Assembly: GCA_024404875.1 (NCBI GenBank)
Contig: JAKSPK010000005.1
Coordinates: forward strand, 29,608-93,607
DNA length: 64,000 nt
Direction: 5' to 3'
From: Oscillospiraceae bacterium
GTDB lineage: Bacteria; Bacillota; Clostridia; Oscillospirales; Ruminococcaceae
Below the pieces are notes generated by a model, which ran no database searches, was not told the origin of the DNA, and worked only from the letters and a program-made list of their open reading frames with translations. The position numbers and the translations under genes were made by a program. This document shows, piece after piece, positions 44,464-53,580 of the stretch (its first letter is position 1; every line of letters begins with the position of its first letter).

Positions 44464-45434
44464 CTTGTCTTGAAATAGGTGTCGCCGGTGAGATAGTCAT
44501 CAAGGAAGCGTGATGCCAGCTCGACCGTGACCGAGAATGCAGCAAGCACCATGCCGTCCAGCTCCGGTTGCGTCAGGCTGCTGCGCACTGCGCCGATGAA
44601 ACCGCGGCAGAATGCGCGGAACTTTTCGGTATCAAAGGAAACCTTGCTGAGGTCAGGCTCGTCCTCGGCAGCAGTATTCGCGATAAAGCGCACCGCATCG
44701 CCGAAATCGTACATCGCCATGCCCGGCATGACCGTGTCCAGATCAATCACTACGACCGGCTGCTTCGTCTCCGGATCAAACAGTACATTGTTCGACTTTG
44801 TGTCGTTGTGAGTTACGCGGACGGGGAATTCGTTGTTTGCATAGCGCACAGACAGTTCGCCGGCCAGCTCTCGCACGGATGCGATCCATGCGATCTCTTC
44901 CTGTACGGCGCCGACGCGTCCGCACGGATCCTCTGTGATATGCGAAAAAAGCGTATCCAGACGCTTTTTTGTATTATGGAAATCCGGTATCGTCTCGAAA
45001 AGCTGTGCGCCGTCAAAATCGGCAAGCTGATTCTGGAAATTGCCGAACGCCCGGCCGGTCGCCTCGATGATGCCGAGGTCCTCGCATGTATTGAAAGTGA
45101 CAGAATCTACCCAGTCCATGACGCGCCAGAGATTTCCGTCGCCGTCAAAGACATAATTCCGGTTGTCGGCAGTGTGATGGAAATGCAGTGTGCGGCCGTC
45201 CGGAGTCTGCTCGATATGCGTGGTTACGAGGTCGATATTCTGCATGATTTCGACCGGCTTGCTGAACACAGCAGTATTGATGCGCTGGAATACATAGGAG
45301 CGCAGGCTGCCGTCCTCCTGCCGGTAATTTGCGCGGCAGGTAAGATTGATATTGCCGTTTGTGAGTGTTTCCGTACTGTCGAGCGTACCCGGCAGACGGA
45401 AGGCTTCACCGATTTTACGGATTGTTTCAGTCAT
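44355..45434 (-). CDS. nahK: N-acetylhexosamine kinase-like phosphotransferase (NahK family)
   Basis: 359 residues, APH fold. Marks: NGNINLTCRA near the N-terminus, FQRINTAVFSKPVEIMQNI, the catalytic THNDTKSNNVLFD and VIDLDTVMPGMAMYDFGDAV with the metal-binding Asp, then RFIANTAAEDE. These closely follow NahK, which phosphorylates GlcNAc/GalNAc at C1. The upstream neighbour 30 bp away is a UDP-sugar pyrophosphorylase, the next step of a salvage route. Homoserine-kinase-like family annotation is the alternative name; the context favours sugar phosphorylation. Confidence 0.8.
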   Translation of the reverse strand: MTETIRKIGEAFRLPGTLDSTETLTNGNINLTCRANYRQEDGSLRSYVFQRINTAVFSKPVEIMQNIDLVTTHIEQTPDGRTLHFHHTADNRNYVFDGDGNLWRVMDWVDSVTFNTCEDLGIIEATGRAFGNFQNQLADFDGAQLFETIPDFHNTKKRLDTLFSHITEDPCGRVGAVQEEIAWIASVRELAGELSVRYANNEFPVRVTHNDTKSNNVLFDPETKQPVVVIDLDTVMPGMAMYDFGDAVRFIANTAAEDEPDLSKVSFDTEKFRAFCRGFIGAVRSSLTQPELDGMVLAAFSVTVELASRFLDDYLTGDTYFKTSYPEHNLVRTRCQIALAKDILQKRETLEQIVRETAQ

Positions 45435-45464
45435 ATTTTTTACTCCATGTTCATATGATTTTTT

Positions 45465-46703
45465 TCAAAGCACTACGCCGTTTTCGAGGAGCAGCGCTCT
45501 TGCGGATTCCACGGAATCCGTACCAGTTGCATTTTTGATCGGCGCAAATTCTCTGTGCCGGTCGATTTCATAGGCGAGACAGTTATCCTGAAGCCGCACC
45601 ATATCAAGCGCCAGTGTTTCAAATTTGAATGCATTCGGCGCATCCGGCTTTACACGGCCTTTTGAGGGATTGTAATACGGCAGCTTCTTGAATGCCCTGT
45701 GCAGTGGAAGGTCATAGGCGAGTGTCCTGTCGAGTGATTCCACGCTGAACAGATAATTGAGGATTACGCCGAAGCGGTAGCTGAGTGAGCCGTCCGGCTC
45801 GCGCAGTGTCCGCATCTCATCGGTCATCTCATAGTATTCAACGATCGAAGGTCTGCCGTCCTCCAGACAAAGCACGCCGACCTTTTCCTCCGGCTCGGCC
45901 TTGGCGACAACCTTGGCACCGGAGACCACGCCTGCTTCGAGGACTGCACCGAAGAAGCAGGGGTCAGCGATCGATTGCAGAACATTATCGACGGCAAACA
46001 CATTGAGCCATTCGATGCCGAAGGCGTGAACCGTTTCCAGCATACCTGTACGCGCCATAGAGGCATACCAGCCGCCGTTTCCGTTCGGGGCGGTCGCGAT
46101 TGCCGCGCGGTCAGCGAGCATCAGCCTGCCCTCCGGATCCGTTGACGGCAGCTCCTCCTGCGGGAAAAAGTGGACACTGGCGGGATCATAGCCGAAATAC
46201 TGATGCGCCTCAAAAAAGCTGCGTGTTTCGGCATTATTGGCGATGCTCGTCATGATGAACAGCGGAACGGGAACACCTGCCTGCTTTGTAACGCGCATCA
46301 GATTGTTGATGAGGCATTCAAAAATGTAGAGCGTCCGGTTTACGCCGATATTGAACATCCCCTTGGGATGATCGAAGCCGAGGCGGCTGCCGTGACCGCC
46401 GGCGAGCATCACTGCGCCAAGCTTTCCGGCACGAAGCGCATCAAGGCCGATCTTGGTAAAGCGTTCGCTGTTTGCCTCTGCTTCTGAGATTGAGACCGCA
46501 CTGCGCATTGGTTCAAGCTTTCCGCGATTCTTTTCAGCCTCCGAAAGATGCAGGATTGAGAAATCCAGCTTGTGGATCTGGGTAGCAAGCGTTTCCTGCT
46601 CATTTGTAGGCAGGTTGTCAAGCCAGCGAAGCATATCCGTCTGCTGATGCTGCCGCAAAAGTTCGCGTGCTGCAGAGACGGACGGATTGATCGTTCTGTC
46701 CAT
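45465..46703 (-). CDS. UDP-sugar / UDP-N-acetylhexosamine pyrophosphorylase (UDPGP family)
   Basis: 412 residues. Nucleotide-binding MLAGGHGSRLGFDHPKGMF, the uridine-site ERDPMT-type region here VFAVDNVLQSIADP, and EPEEKVGVLCLEDG for the sugar site. The fold is that of UAP1/AGX enzymes, which make UDP-GlcNAc from GlcNAc-1-phosphate and UTP. With the NahK-like kinase downstream it forms a two-step salvage unit from HexNAc to UDP-HexNAc. Start has AAAGGATATT about 11 nt upstream. Confidence 0.82.
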   Translation of the reverse strand: MDRTINPSVSAARELLRQHQQTDMLRWLDNLPTNEQETLATQIHKLDFSILHLSEAEKNRGKLEPMRSAVSISEAEANSERFTKIGLDALRAGKLGAVMLAGGHGSRLGFDHPKGMFNIGVNRTLYIFECLINNLMRVTKQAGVPVPLFIMTSIANNAETRSFFEAHQYFGYDPASVHFFPQEELPSTDPEGRLMLADRAAIATAPNGNGGWYASMARTGMLETVHAFGIEWLNVFAVDNVLQSIADPCFFGAVLEAGVVSGAKVVAKAEPEEKVGVLCLEDGRPSIVEYYEMTDEMRTLREPDGSLSYRFGVILNYLFSVESLDRTLAYDLPLHRAFKKLPYYNPSKGRVKPDAPNAFKFETLALDMVRLQDNCLAYEIDRHREFAPIKNATGTDSVESARALLLENGVVL

Positions 46704-46827
46704 ATATAATAATATCCTTTCATTCTCCCGTTGATTACCGCGTTCATCCAGTATTGCTGCTGGAACGCCGCAGATAGCAACACAGCCTCAGGTCCGATTG
46801 ACGGCTGATCGGCATTGTCATAACTGT

Positions 46828-46856
46828 ATTATATCATGTAAATACAAAAATGTCAA
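46828..46856 (-). promoter_or_regulatory. Promoter of the UDPGP-nahK operon
   Basis: Minus strand TTGACA (complement of 46851-46856), 17 bp, TATAAT (complement of 46828-46833) with TGA extended -10. Confidence 0.85.
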
Positions 46857-46889
46857 TTCAGCGGTTTGCGGATCGGTCAATCGAGCAGC

Positions 46890-47621
46890 TTATTTGCGTA
46901 CCCGGAAAAAGGCTTCACGGTAACGCTTCGGCGTGTAACCTGTATATTTACGGAATACCTGTATAAAATGACTCTCTGAGCTGAAGCAGAGATAATCTGC
47001 AATCGCAAGGCAGGAGAATTCCGAATAGCGCAGCATATTGCCCGCCGCTTCAATCCGCTTGCGCGTGATATACTCCATAACGGTCATGCCGACCTCGTTC
47101 CGGAATAGCTTCGACAAATAAGAAATGCTTAGTCCGGCAGCATCAGCCAGCTCCTTCAGCGTCAGCTTGGTGTGCAGATTATCATAAATATAATCCATGC
47201 AGACCGCGATTGCACGCGGATAGCGATTTTGCTTGCGGATGATCTGCATCCGCTGCGCATAGTCATTGACCAGTTCACGGTGCAGCATCCGGATTTCATC
47301 CTCAGAGTCGGCCTTGTCAATGCTGCGGATATAAATATCGCTGAGATTGTAGGCCTCTTCCATTTCCATGCCGCCCTCGATGCAGGAGCGTGTCAGGAGC
47401 GCCACAGTAATGATCAGATGATATTGCAGATTGCGGAGCGGATTGTCGCTGAGCGTGCCCATTTCCGAGGTGCCGAGCGGTTCGTAGAGCCGCTGAACGC
47501 CCTCGGTATCACCGTCCTGCATACACTTGAAAAACGCATTTTCCCGCTCGTAATCCAGATGTGAAATGCTGGCCTCGCGGTTCAGAAACGCCTGATGCGT
47601 CAGCTTTTGTTCGATATCCAC
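46890..47621 (-). CDS. AraC family transcriptional regulator
   Basis: 243 residues. An N-terminal domain of about 140 residues without a cupin motif, with DPLGTSEMGTLSDNPLRNL-like region as seen in YesN-type regulators, then the double helix-turn-helix (about 150-243): LTLKELADAAGLSISYLSKL, VMEYITRKRIEAAGNMLRYS and SESHFIQVFRKYTGYTPKRY. GTG start. It is divergent from the GH16-dockerin gene; tandem GATAATC repeats lie between them. It may activate that gene, itself, or the sugar-salvage pair downstream. Confidence 0.88.
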   Translation of the reverse strand: MDIEQKLTHQAFLNREASISHLDYERENAFFKCMQDGDTEGVQRLYEPLGTSEMGTLSDNPLRNLQYHLIITVALLTRSCIEGGMEMEEAYNLSDIYIRSIDKADSEDEIRMLHRELVNDYAQRMQIIRKQNRYPRAIAVCMDYIYDNLHTKLTLKELADAAGLSISYLSKLFRNEVGMTVMEYITRKRIEAAGNMLRYSEFSCLAIADYLCFSSESHFIQVFRKYTGYTPKRYREAFFRVRK

Positions 47622-47688
47622 ATTGACCCCGCTTTCTTTGTTTTGATGTGCGCTGCGAAATCGGATACAGAGCGCAAGATTTTACAAC

Positions 47689-47746
47689 GATAATCTGATA
47701 AAAAAGATAATCATTTGATATCAGCATGAAAAGAAGTGTGATATAC
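47689..47746 (+). promoter_or_regulatory. Possible AraC operator and GH16 promoter
   Basis: Direct repeats GATAATC at 47689-47695 and 47705-47711 (16-bp period), each followed within a few bases by GATA, lie just upstream of an extended -10 TGATATACT (47738-47746). The -35 is poor, as expected of an activated promoter. Functional link to the AraC gene is inference. Confidence 0.4.
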
Positions 47747-47833
47747 TGAACAGAGAGAAGAAAGTCCAAAACATAGCGGTTTATATATATACAGGGGTTT
47801 ATTTGAAACGGCATGAAACAGGGAGGATTTATC

Positions 47834-49618
47834 ATGGGAAAACATTTTCGCCTGATGGCCGCTGCATCAGCACTGATGCTCGCTGTCTGCTTCTGTGCGA
47901 CGGCTGCAAGTGCAGGCATCAGCGGCGACGCGAACAACGACGGCAAATTGGACTATACGGATGCATCCATGCTGCGTGATGCACTGCTCGGCAAGGGCAG
48001 CGTTTCCGCAGAGATGGATTGGGATCAGAACCGCAGCATCGACGCAAGAGACCTCTCGTTTGTTAAGCAGAATATTCTGAATCCGAAAGAGCCGGAGCAG
48101 CCGCAGCAGCCTGAAACGCCCTCCGGTATTCAGGATCTCGGCACCGAGCCGAAGCTGCCCGCAACGATGTATTCCAATTTCCGCTCCGGCGATCCGGGCG
48201 ACTTCTTCGCCTCCGACGGCTGGACGAACGGCTCTGTCTTTGACAACTGGTGGTATGAGAGAAATACCGGCATCAAGGACGGCTATATGTATCTGACGAT
48301 CGACCAGGACTGGGACGGTCACAGAAACGATGCCGACAAGAGAAACTATTCCGGCGGCGAATACCGCACGAACGAATTCTATCACTACGGCTATTACGAA
48401 TGCTCCATGCAGGCGATCAAGAATGACGGCGTTGTGTCCTCGTTCTTCACCTACACCGGCCCCTCCGATGTGGTCAACGGGCAGCAGAATCCGTGGGATG
48501 AGATTGACATTGAGATCCTCGGCAAGGATACGACCAAAATGCAGATCAACTACTACCGCAACGGTCAGGGCGGCCATGAGCGGATGATCGACCTCGGCTT
48601 TGATGCCTCCGAGGCATTCCACACCTACGGCTTCGACTGGCAGCCCAATAAGGTCACATGGTATGTGGACGGCAAAGAGGTCGGCAGCATGGAAGGCGAT
48701 ATGCCGAAGACACCGAGTAAGATCATGATGAACGCATGGCCGGGTGTCGGCTACCGCGATGCGCAGAACAATACCGTCGAATGGCTCAAGAACTACGATG
48801 GCAAGACACCGCTGACCGCACGCTATCAGTGGGTGACCTTTACCAAGAGCGGCGAGTCCCAGCAGCCGGATAATCCGCAGCAGCCCGATCAGCCGCAGCA
48901 GCCGGACAATCCGCAGCCGAGCAGCGGCATGAACGCCAATGCGACGATGGTCTCGAATTTCTCCGCAGGTCAGGCGGGTGACTTCTTCGCCTCTGACGGC
49001 TGGACGAACGGCTCCGTGTTCGATTGCTGGTGGTACAAGCGCAATGCAGAGATCAAGAACAATGTGCTGGAGCTGCGCATTGATCAGGACTGGGACGGCC
49101 ACAGAAATGATGCCGACAGAAGAAATTATTCCGGCGGCGAATTCCGCTCGAATCAGTTCTATCATTACGGCTACTACGAGACCTCGATGAAGGCGATCAA
49201 GAATGACGGCGTTGTGTCCTCGTTCTTCACCTACACCGGCCCGTCGGACAACAATCCGTGGGACGAGATCGACATTGAGATCCTCGGCAAGGACACCACG
49301 AAGGTACAGCTCAACTATTACCGCAACGGTCAGGGCGGACATGAGACGATGATCGACCTCGGCTTTGATTCCTCGCAGGATTTCCACAGATACGGCTTTG
49401 ACTGGCAGCAGGATCACATCACATGGTATGTGGACGGCAAGGCAGTTCACACGATGTGGGGCGATGTACCGAAGACACCGAGCAAGATCATGATGAACGC
49501 ATGGCCCGGCGTTGGATATCGTGATGCGCAGAACAATACTGTTGAATGGCTGAAAAACTTTGACGGCCACACACCGCTGACTGCATATTATCAGTGGGTC
49601 ACTTACAATAAGCAGTGA
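47834..49618 (+). CDS. Cellulosomal tandem GH16 endo-beta-1,3-1,4-glucanase (lichenase) with N-terminal dockerin
   Basis: 594 residues: signal peptide 1-27, dockerin (27-82, calcium loops DANNDGKLDYTD and DWDQNRSIDARD), GH16 domain 1 (111-335), a Gln/Pro linker (336-368), GH16 domain 2 (370-594). Both domains keep WDEIDIEILGKDTTK with catalytic E223/E227 and E478/E482, the lichenase signature. It would cut mixed-linkage glucan on a cellulosome. GGGAGG precedes the ATG at 47834. The two domains share a 52-nt identical run (48411-48462 and 49191-49242); the first carries a short insertion, VVNGQQ. The N-terminal position of the dockerin is unusual. Confidence 0.93.
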   Translation: MGKHFRLMAAASALMLAVCFCATAASAGISGDANNDGKLDYTDASMLRDALLGKGSVSAEMDWDQNRSIDARDLSFVKQNILNPKEPEQPQQPETPSGIQDLGTEPKLPATMYSNFRSGDPGDFFASDGWTNGSVFDNWWYERNTGIKDGYMYLTIDQDWDGHRNDADKRNYSGGEYRTNEFYHYGYYECSMQAIKNDGVVSSFFTYTGPSDVVNGQQNPWDEIDIEILGKDTTKMQINYYRNGQGGHERMIDLGFDASEAFHTYGFDWQPNKVTWYVDGKEVGSMEGDMPKTPSKIMMNAWPGVGYRDAQNNTVEWLKNYDGKTPLTARYQWVTFTKSGESQQPDNPQQPDQPQQPDNPQPSSGMNANATMVSNFSAGQAGDFFASDGWTNGSVFDCWWYKRNAEIKNNVLELRIDQDWDGHRNDADRRNYSGGEFRSNQFYHYGYYETSMKAIKNDGVVSSFFTYTGPSDNNPWDEIDIEILGKDTTKVQLNYYRNGQGGHETMIDLGFDSSQDFHRYGFDWQQDHITWYVDGKAVHTMWGDVPKTPSKIMMNAWPGVGYRDAQNNTVEWLKNFDGHTPLTAYYQWVTYNKQ

Positions 49619-49662
49619 TGTGCAGAGAATCTGCAATTACTTGACTTCGCTTCCCAATTACT

Positions 49663-49765
49663 CCGCAGCCGGTTTGCATTTTCCCGGCTGCGGCGTGCCT
49701 CATATTGCCGGCACGGGCAATGCCCGATTGCTGCAAGCCCCTTTTACGAAAGGGGCTGTTTTTTT
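49663..49765 (+). terminator. Triple-hairpin terminator after the GH16 gene
   Basis: Stems CCGCAGCCGG/CCGGCTGCGG (49663-49693), a smaller GGGCAATGCCC hairpin, and AGCCCCTTT/AAAGGGGCT (49736-49757) followed by a T run. Confidence 0.8.
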
Positions 49766-49777
49766 GTTCCTGTTTGT

Positions 49778-50293
49778 TCAGGCGTATTGTATTCCCAGCG
49801 CCTTCAGCTCGGCACGGAGCGGTGCCAGCTTGCCGATCGGAAAACGGCTTGCCGTCGCTCTGCTGAGTATGCAGACCTCTGCACCGGCATTTTTCGCGCC
49901 CTTTGCCGTGGCGGAAACCGTGCCGTTCTCGTCGATGCCGCAGAGCAGTACACGCGCATATCCCTGTGCCTGCATATATTCTGCGAATGCCGGATCGGAA
50001 TATGCATCCGCAACATTCTTCTCAAAATGCTGCGCGGGAATGCTGTCCAGTCCGCCGTAGAGTGCAGCACCCTCGCTGCCTTCAATGCAGAAATCAAAGA
50101 TGATATGATTCGACGGCGTATCCGCAAAGAGCTGTTTCAGAAAAATGATATCGCCGCCTTCTGCGCGTACTGTTTCCGCTGCATCCTTTACGGCAGCTGT
50201 GAGCTTTTCAGAATCATAGCTGAATTTTGTTTTGCGCTTTTCCCATAGAAAATCGTTCTGCATCTCGCAGACGATCAGTACAGTTTTTTCCAT
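49778..50293 (-). CDS. Isochorismatase-fold protein lacking the catalytic Cys
   Basis: 171 residues with the isochorismatase/nicotinamidase fold. The start is VLIVCEMQNDFLW, where the family Asp of DxQNDF is Glu10. Lys92 (FEKNVADAY) is retained. The nucleophile region reads CGIDENGTVSATA, so the usual Cys is Thr125. The triad D-K-C is thus E-K-T, and Cys-hydrolase activity would not be expected. It might bind a ligand, act as a regulator, or use different chemistry. Stands alone upstream of the MBL gene, ATG with a GGAGG site. Confidence 0.75.
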   Translation of the reverse strand: MEKTVLIVCEMQNDFLWEKRKTKFSYDSEKLTAAVKDAAETVRAEGGDIIFLKQLFADTPSNHIIFDFCIEGSEGAALYGGLDSIPAQHFEKNVADAYSDPAFAEYMQAQGYARVLLCGIDENGTVSATAKGAKNAGAEVCILSRATASRFPIGKLAPLRAELKALGIQYA

Positions 50294-50506
50294 GTGTTTC
50301 CTCCTGAATGTCTATTTTAAGGCAACCCAGTATTTGTCGTGTCAGCAGTGCTGACAGCCGCTTCCCTACGGCGGCATTTGACGGAGCATATCAGTTTTTT
50401 CGCTGTTACGGCGCTGATCGTGTCGATTGCTTGACCTGATGAAAATATCCTTTTGTTTCAGCGAAGTCATCCAAAGCTTCTGCCAAACATTCGCGAGCCT
50501 CCGTGC

Positions 50507-51151
50507 TCACAGCTTCCGCGGGATCAGATAATGCCCGTATTTCCGTTCAAATTCCAGCGTGGTGTTATCATAGTGCCCTGTATAGACCGTGCAGTCACCC
50601 TCCAGTGCGCCAAGCCGCGCCAGCGATTGCCGCATATCGCGGATATTGCCGCCCTGAAAGTCCACACGCCCGACGCCCTGCCGGAACAGCGTATCACCCG
50701 AAAAGAGAATATCGTCGTGCCGGAAGCAGGAGCTTCCCGGCGAGTGCCCCGGTGTATGAATCACAAGAAATTTCAGTTCCTCTGAAAACTGCAGTGTTTC
50801 GCTATCTTCAAAGGTACGGATCAGATCCTCCTGCGGCATCCGGTACTGCGCACCGTAGCCGAGATGTACTGCCAGTGAATATTCTGCGGATGTGACTAGT
50901 GAGCGGTCGAGCGAATGCACATAGAGCGGGATCGGATATTCCTTCATGATATCCGCCGCTGCGCCGAAATGATCGAAATGCGCGTGCGTCAGCAGCATTG
51001 CAAGTGGCTTTACGCCCTGCGCCGCGATCTCGTCCAGAATGATATGTCCGTCTGCGCCCGGATCAATGATCACCGCATTCAGTGCTTCATCGGTGACAAT
51101 GAAGCAGTTCGCTTCGAGATCGCCGACCGGCAGCTTTGTAATCGTCAGCAT
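50507..51151 (-). CDS. MBL-fold hydrolase (glyoxalase II-like, YqgX type)
   Basis: 214 residues. Metal motif THAHFDHFGA, later HTPGHSPGSSCF and LFSGDTLFRQGVGRVDF, ending YTGHYDNTTLEFE. These match YqgX-type hydroxyacylglutathione-hydrolase-like enzymes, often found after relA in Clostridia, as here. Exact substrate unknown. GAGGA precedes the ATG. Confidence 0.88.
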   Translation of the reverse strand: MLTITKLPVGDLEANCFIVTDEALNAVIIDPGADGHIILDEIAAQGVKPLAMLLTHAHFDHFGAAADIMKEYPIPLYVHSLDRSLVTSAEYSLAVHLGYGAQYRMPQEDLIRTFEDSETLQFSEELKFLVIHTPGHSPGSSCFRHDDILFSGDTLFRQGVGRVDFQGGNIRDMRQSLARLGALEGDCTVYTGHYDNTTLEFERKYGHYLIPRKL

Positions 51152-51334
51152 GATGATTTCCTCCTGTTATTTGCAGACTGCCTGCTGCATCTGTGCATAG
51201 GCAGCGTTGTAATCTTTCCAATGCATCGGTCAGCATCAGATGCAGCGGGCCGCGCTTATTCAATATCGCAGGCTTCCGCCTCTGCGTTTCATTGGTGCAG
51301 CAATGCAGCCCTCACAGTCCGACAATTCTTTTAT

Positions 51335-53539
51335 TTAATACGCCGCTCTGTCCGCTGAGATAACATCATGCACACTGCGCAGACGGCTCAGCAGCGTATC
51401 GAGCTGCTCCTGTGAGCTGACCGTAACAGTCGCCTGTACGATCGCATTTCCATTCTTTTTCATATGCAGATTGAAGTTGGAGACCGGCAGATGCGCTTCG
51501 CCGATCACCTGTGAGACATTGTGCAGCAGGCTCATGCCGTTGATGCAGAGCAGCTCGATGCTCGCCTTCATTTCGGAGGATGCCGCATCCGATGCCCATT
51601 CCGCATGCATCCAGCGGGACAGCTCGGCGGGATCATTCCGCTGCAGCGTATCCTGATATTTCCGGCACTGCTTTTTGTGGATTGTGATGCCGTGTCCCAT
51701 TGTCGAGAAGCCGATGATCGGCTCACCCGGCAGCGGTGAGCAGCAGCGTGCCAATTTAACCTCCATATTGTCGATGCCGTCCACGATGACGCCGGTGCTG
51801 TTCTTGCGCGGCTTTTTGACATTCGGCTCATCCGGCAGCACCGTATCCTGCGGCGCAAAGCGCTTCAGCCAGCATTCGCGGAGCCGCGGGATCACCTTCG
51901 GCAGTGTCAGACCGCCGTAGCCGATTGCCGCATAGAAATCGTCCAGTGTCTCGCAGTTCGGTGCGTGCAGATCTTCTTTGACGATCAGTTCAATCTGCTC
52001 CGGCGTAGCAGCAATGCGCAGCCGCCTGCATTCATGCTCAATGCTCGCCTTGCCTGCAGCGATATTCTCAGGTCTGCGTTCGCGCTTAAACCATGAACGG
52101 ATCTTTGCGCGGGCTTCGTTTGTGCGGACGATTTCCAGCCAGTTGCGGTTCGGCCCCTTGTTCTCGTCCTTGCTGGTCAGAATCTCGCAGACCTCGCCGG
52201 TATTGAGCCGGTAGGAGAGCTGAACGATTCTGCCGTCCACCTTTGCACCGACCATTCTGTGACCGATCTGCGTATGGATATGATAGGCAAAGTCAATGAC
52301 CGTCGAACCGATCGGCAGGCTGATTGAAGCACCCTTCGGTGTCATAACGACAATATCTTCCGGCGCGATATCATTCTTGATTGTCGCGACGAGCTCCTCC
52401 GGATCGTCACTGGATTTCTGCGTTTCGAGCATCTGCCGTACCCACGCAATACGGGAATCCAGAACGGTGCTGCCCTCGATCTTCTCCTTGTATTTCCAAT
52501 GCGCGGCAACGCCGTATTCGGCATTCGCGTGCATCTCCCATGTACGGATCTGCACCTCAAACGGGATTCCTTCCTTGCCGAGCACCGAAGTATGCAGCGA
52601 CTGATAGCCGTTCGGCTTGGCATTGGCGATATAGTCCTTAAAGCGGTTCGGGATTGGCCGGAACATATCGTGGATCAAACCAAGTATGCTGTAGCATTCG
52701 TTTACGGTCGTGACGATCACGCGCACCGCATATTTATCATAGATCTCATCAATGGTTTTATGCTGTGTATAGACCTTTTTATAAATGCCGTAGAAGCTCT
52801 TGACTCTGCCGTGGATCTGCGGCGGCGTAACAAAATCCATTGTCCGGACACGCTCTGCGATGCGGGCCTTGATGCTTTCGATGAATGCCTCGCGCTCCTC
52901 TTTTTTGTTATTGAGCAGGCTCTCGATCTCCTCATAGGCGAAGTGATCGAGATAATAGAAAGAAAGATCCTCCAGCTCCTCCTGGACGGAGGTGATGCCG
53001 AGCCGGTGTGCGATCGGAGCATAGACATTCATCGTCTCAAAGGCCGTCGCGTGCTGCTTATGGACGGGCCGGTACTGGAGCGTGCGCATATTATGCAGAC
53101 GGTCTGCGAGCTTGATGATCATGACGCGGATATCCTGCGACATCGCCAGCAGAATTTTCATGACATTCTCCGCCTGCTGCTGCTCCTTTGTAAAGGCCGG
53201 AACCTTTGCCAGCTTCGTGACGCCGTCCACGAGCATCGCAACATCGTGGCCGAAGCGCTTCTGCACATCCTCCTGCGTCGCGGCGGTATCTTCGACAACA
53301 TCGTGCAGCAGCGCTGCACAGAGCGTGTCGGTATCCATACCGAGCTCAAGCAGGATATAGGCGACCGTCACCGGATGAATGATATATTTTTCACCGGAGG
53401 AACGCACCTGTCCTTCGTGACACTGCGCAGCATATTCATATGCCGCGATCAGCTTGCTGATATCATACTGCCGATCATCCTTCAGGATCTTGGCAATGAT
53501 CATGTCAATGGTATAGGTCTCATTGTGAAAATCGGGCAT
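51335..53539 (-). CDS. relA: Bifunctional (p)ppGpp synthetase/hydrolase
   Basis: 734 residues. HD hydrolase domain with AALLHDVVEDTAATQEDV, synthetase domain with YQSLHTSVLG and VQIRTWEMHANAEYG, TGS domain (about 395-455, VMTPKGASISLPIGSTVIDF) and ACT domain at the end (NGMSLLHNVSQVIGEAHLPV). Both active domains appear intact, so it makes and destroys the stringent-response alarmone, as usual for the single long RSH of Firmicutes. It follows the SHOCT and recJ genes on the same strand. Confidence 0.97.
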   Translation of the reverse strand: MPDFHNETYTIDMIIAKILKDDRQYDISKLIAAYEYAAQCHEGQVRSSGEKYIIHPVTVAYILLELGMDTDTLCAALLHDVVEDTAATQEDVQKRFGHDVAMLVDGVTKLAKVPAFTKEQQQAENVMKILLAMSQDIRVMIIKLADRLHNMRTLQYRPVHKQHATAFETMNVYAPIAHRLGITSVQEELEDLSFYYLDHFAYEEIESLLNNKKEEREAFIESIKARIAERVRTMDFVTPPQIHGRVKSFYGIYKKVYTQHKTIDEIYDKYAVRVIVTTVNECYSILGLIHDMFRPIPNRFKDYIANAKPNGYQSLHTSVLGKEGIPFEVQIRTWEMHANAEYGVAAHWKYKEKIEGSTVLDSRIAWVRQMLETQKSSDDPEELVATIKNDIAPEDIVVMTPKGASISLPIGSTVIDFAYHIHTQIGHRMVGAKVDGRIVQLSYRLNTGEVCEILTSKDENKGPNRNWLEIVRTNEARAKIRSWFKRERRPENIAAGKASIEHECRRLRIAATPEQIELIVKEDLHAPNCETLDDFYAAIGYGGLTLPKVIPRLRECWLKRFAPQDTVLPDEPNVKKPRKNSTGVIVDGIDNMEVKLARCCSPLPGEPIIGFSTMGHGITIHKKQCRKYQDTLQRNDPAELSRWMHAEWASDAASSEMKASIELLCINGMSLLHNVSQVIGEAHLPVSNFNLHMKKNGNAIVQATVTVSSQEQLDTLLSRLRSVHDVISADRAAY

Positions 53540-53580
53540 AGAACCTTCTCCTTTCAGTCTCTATCGGAAATACCCTTTTA

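Noticed and set aside
44166-44513. Other-frame continuation of dpaA
   Set aside because: Neither alternative frame restores the DpaA C-terminal motifs over more than a few residues, so I treat the gene as broken rather than frameshifted at one point.
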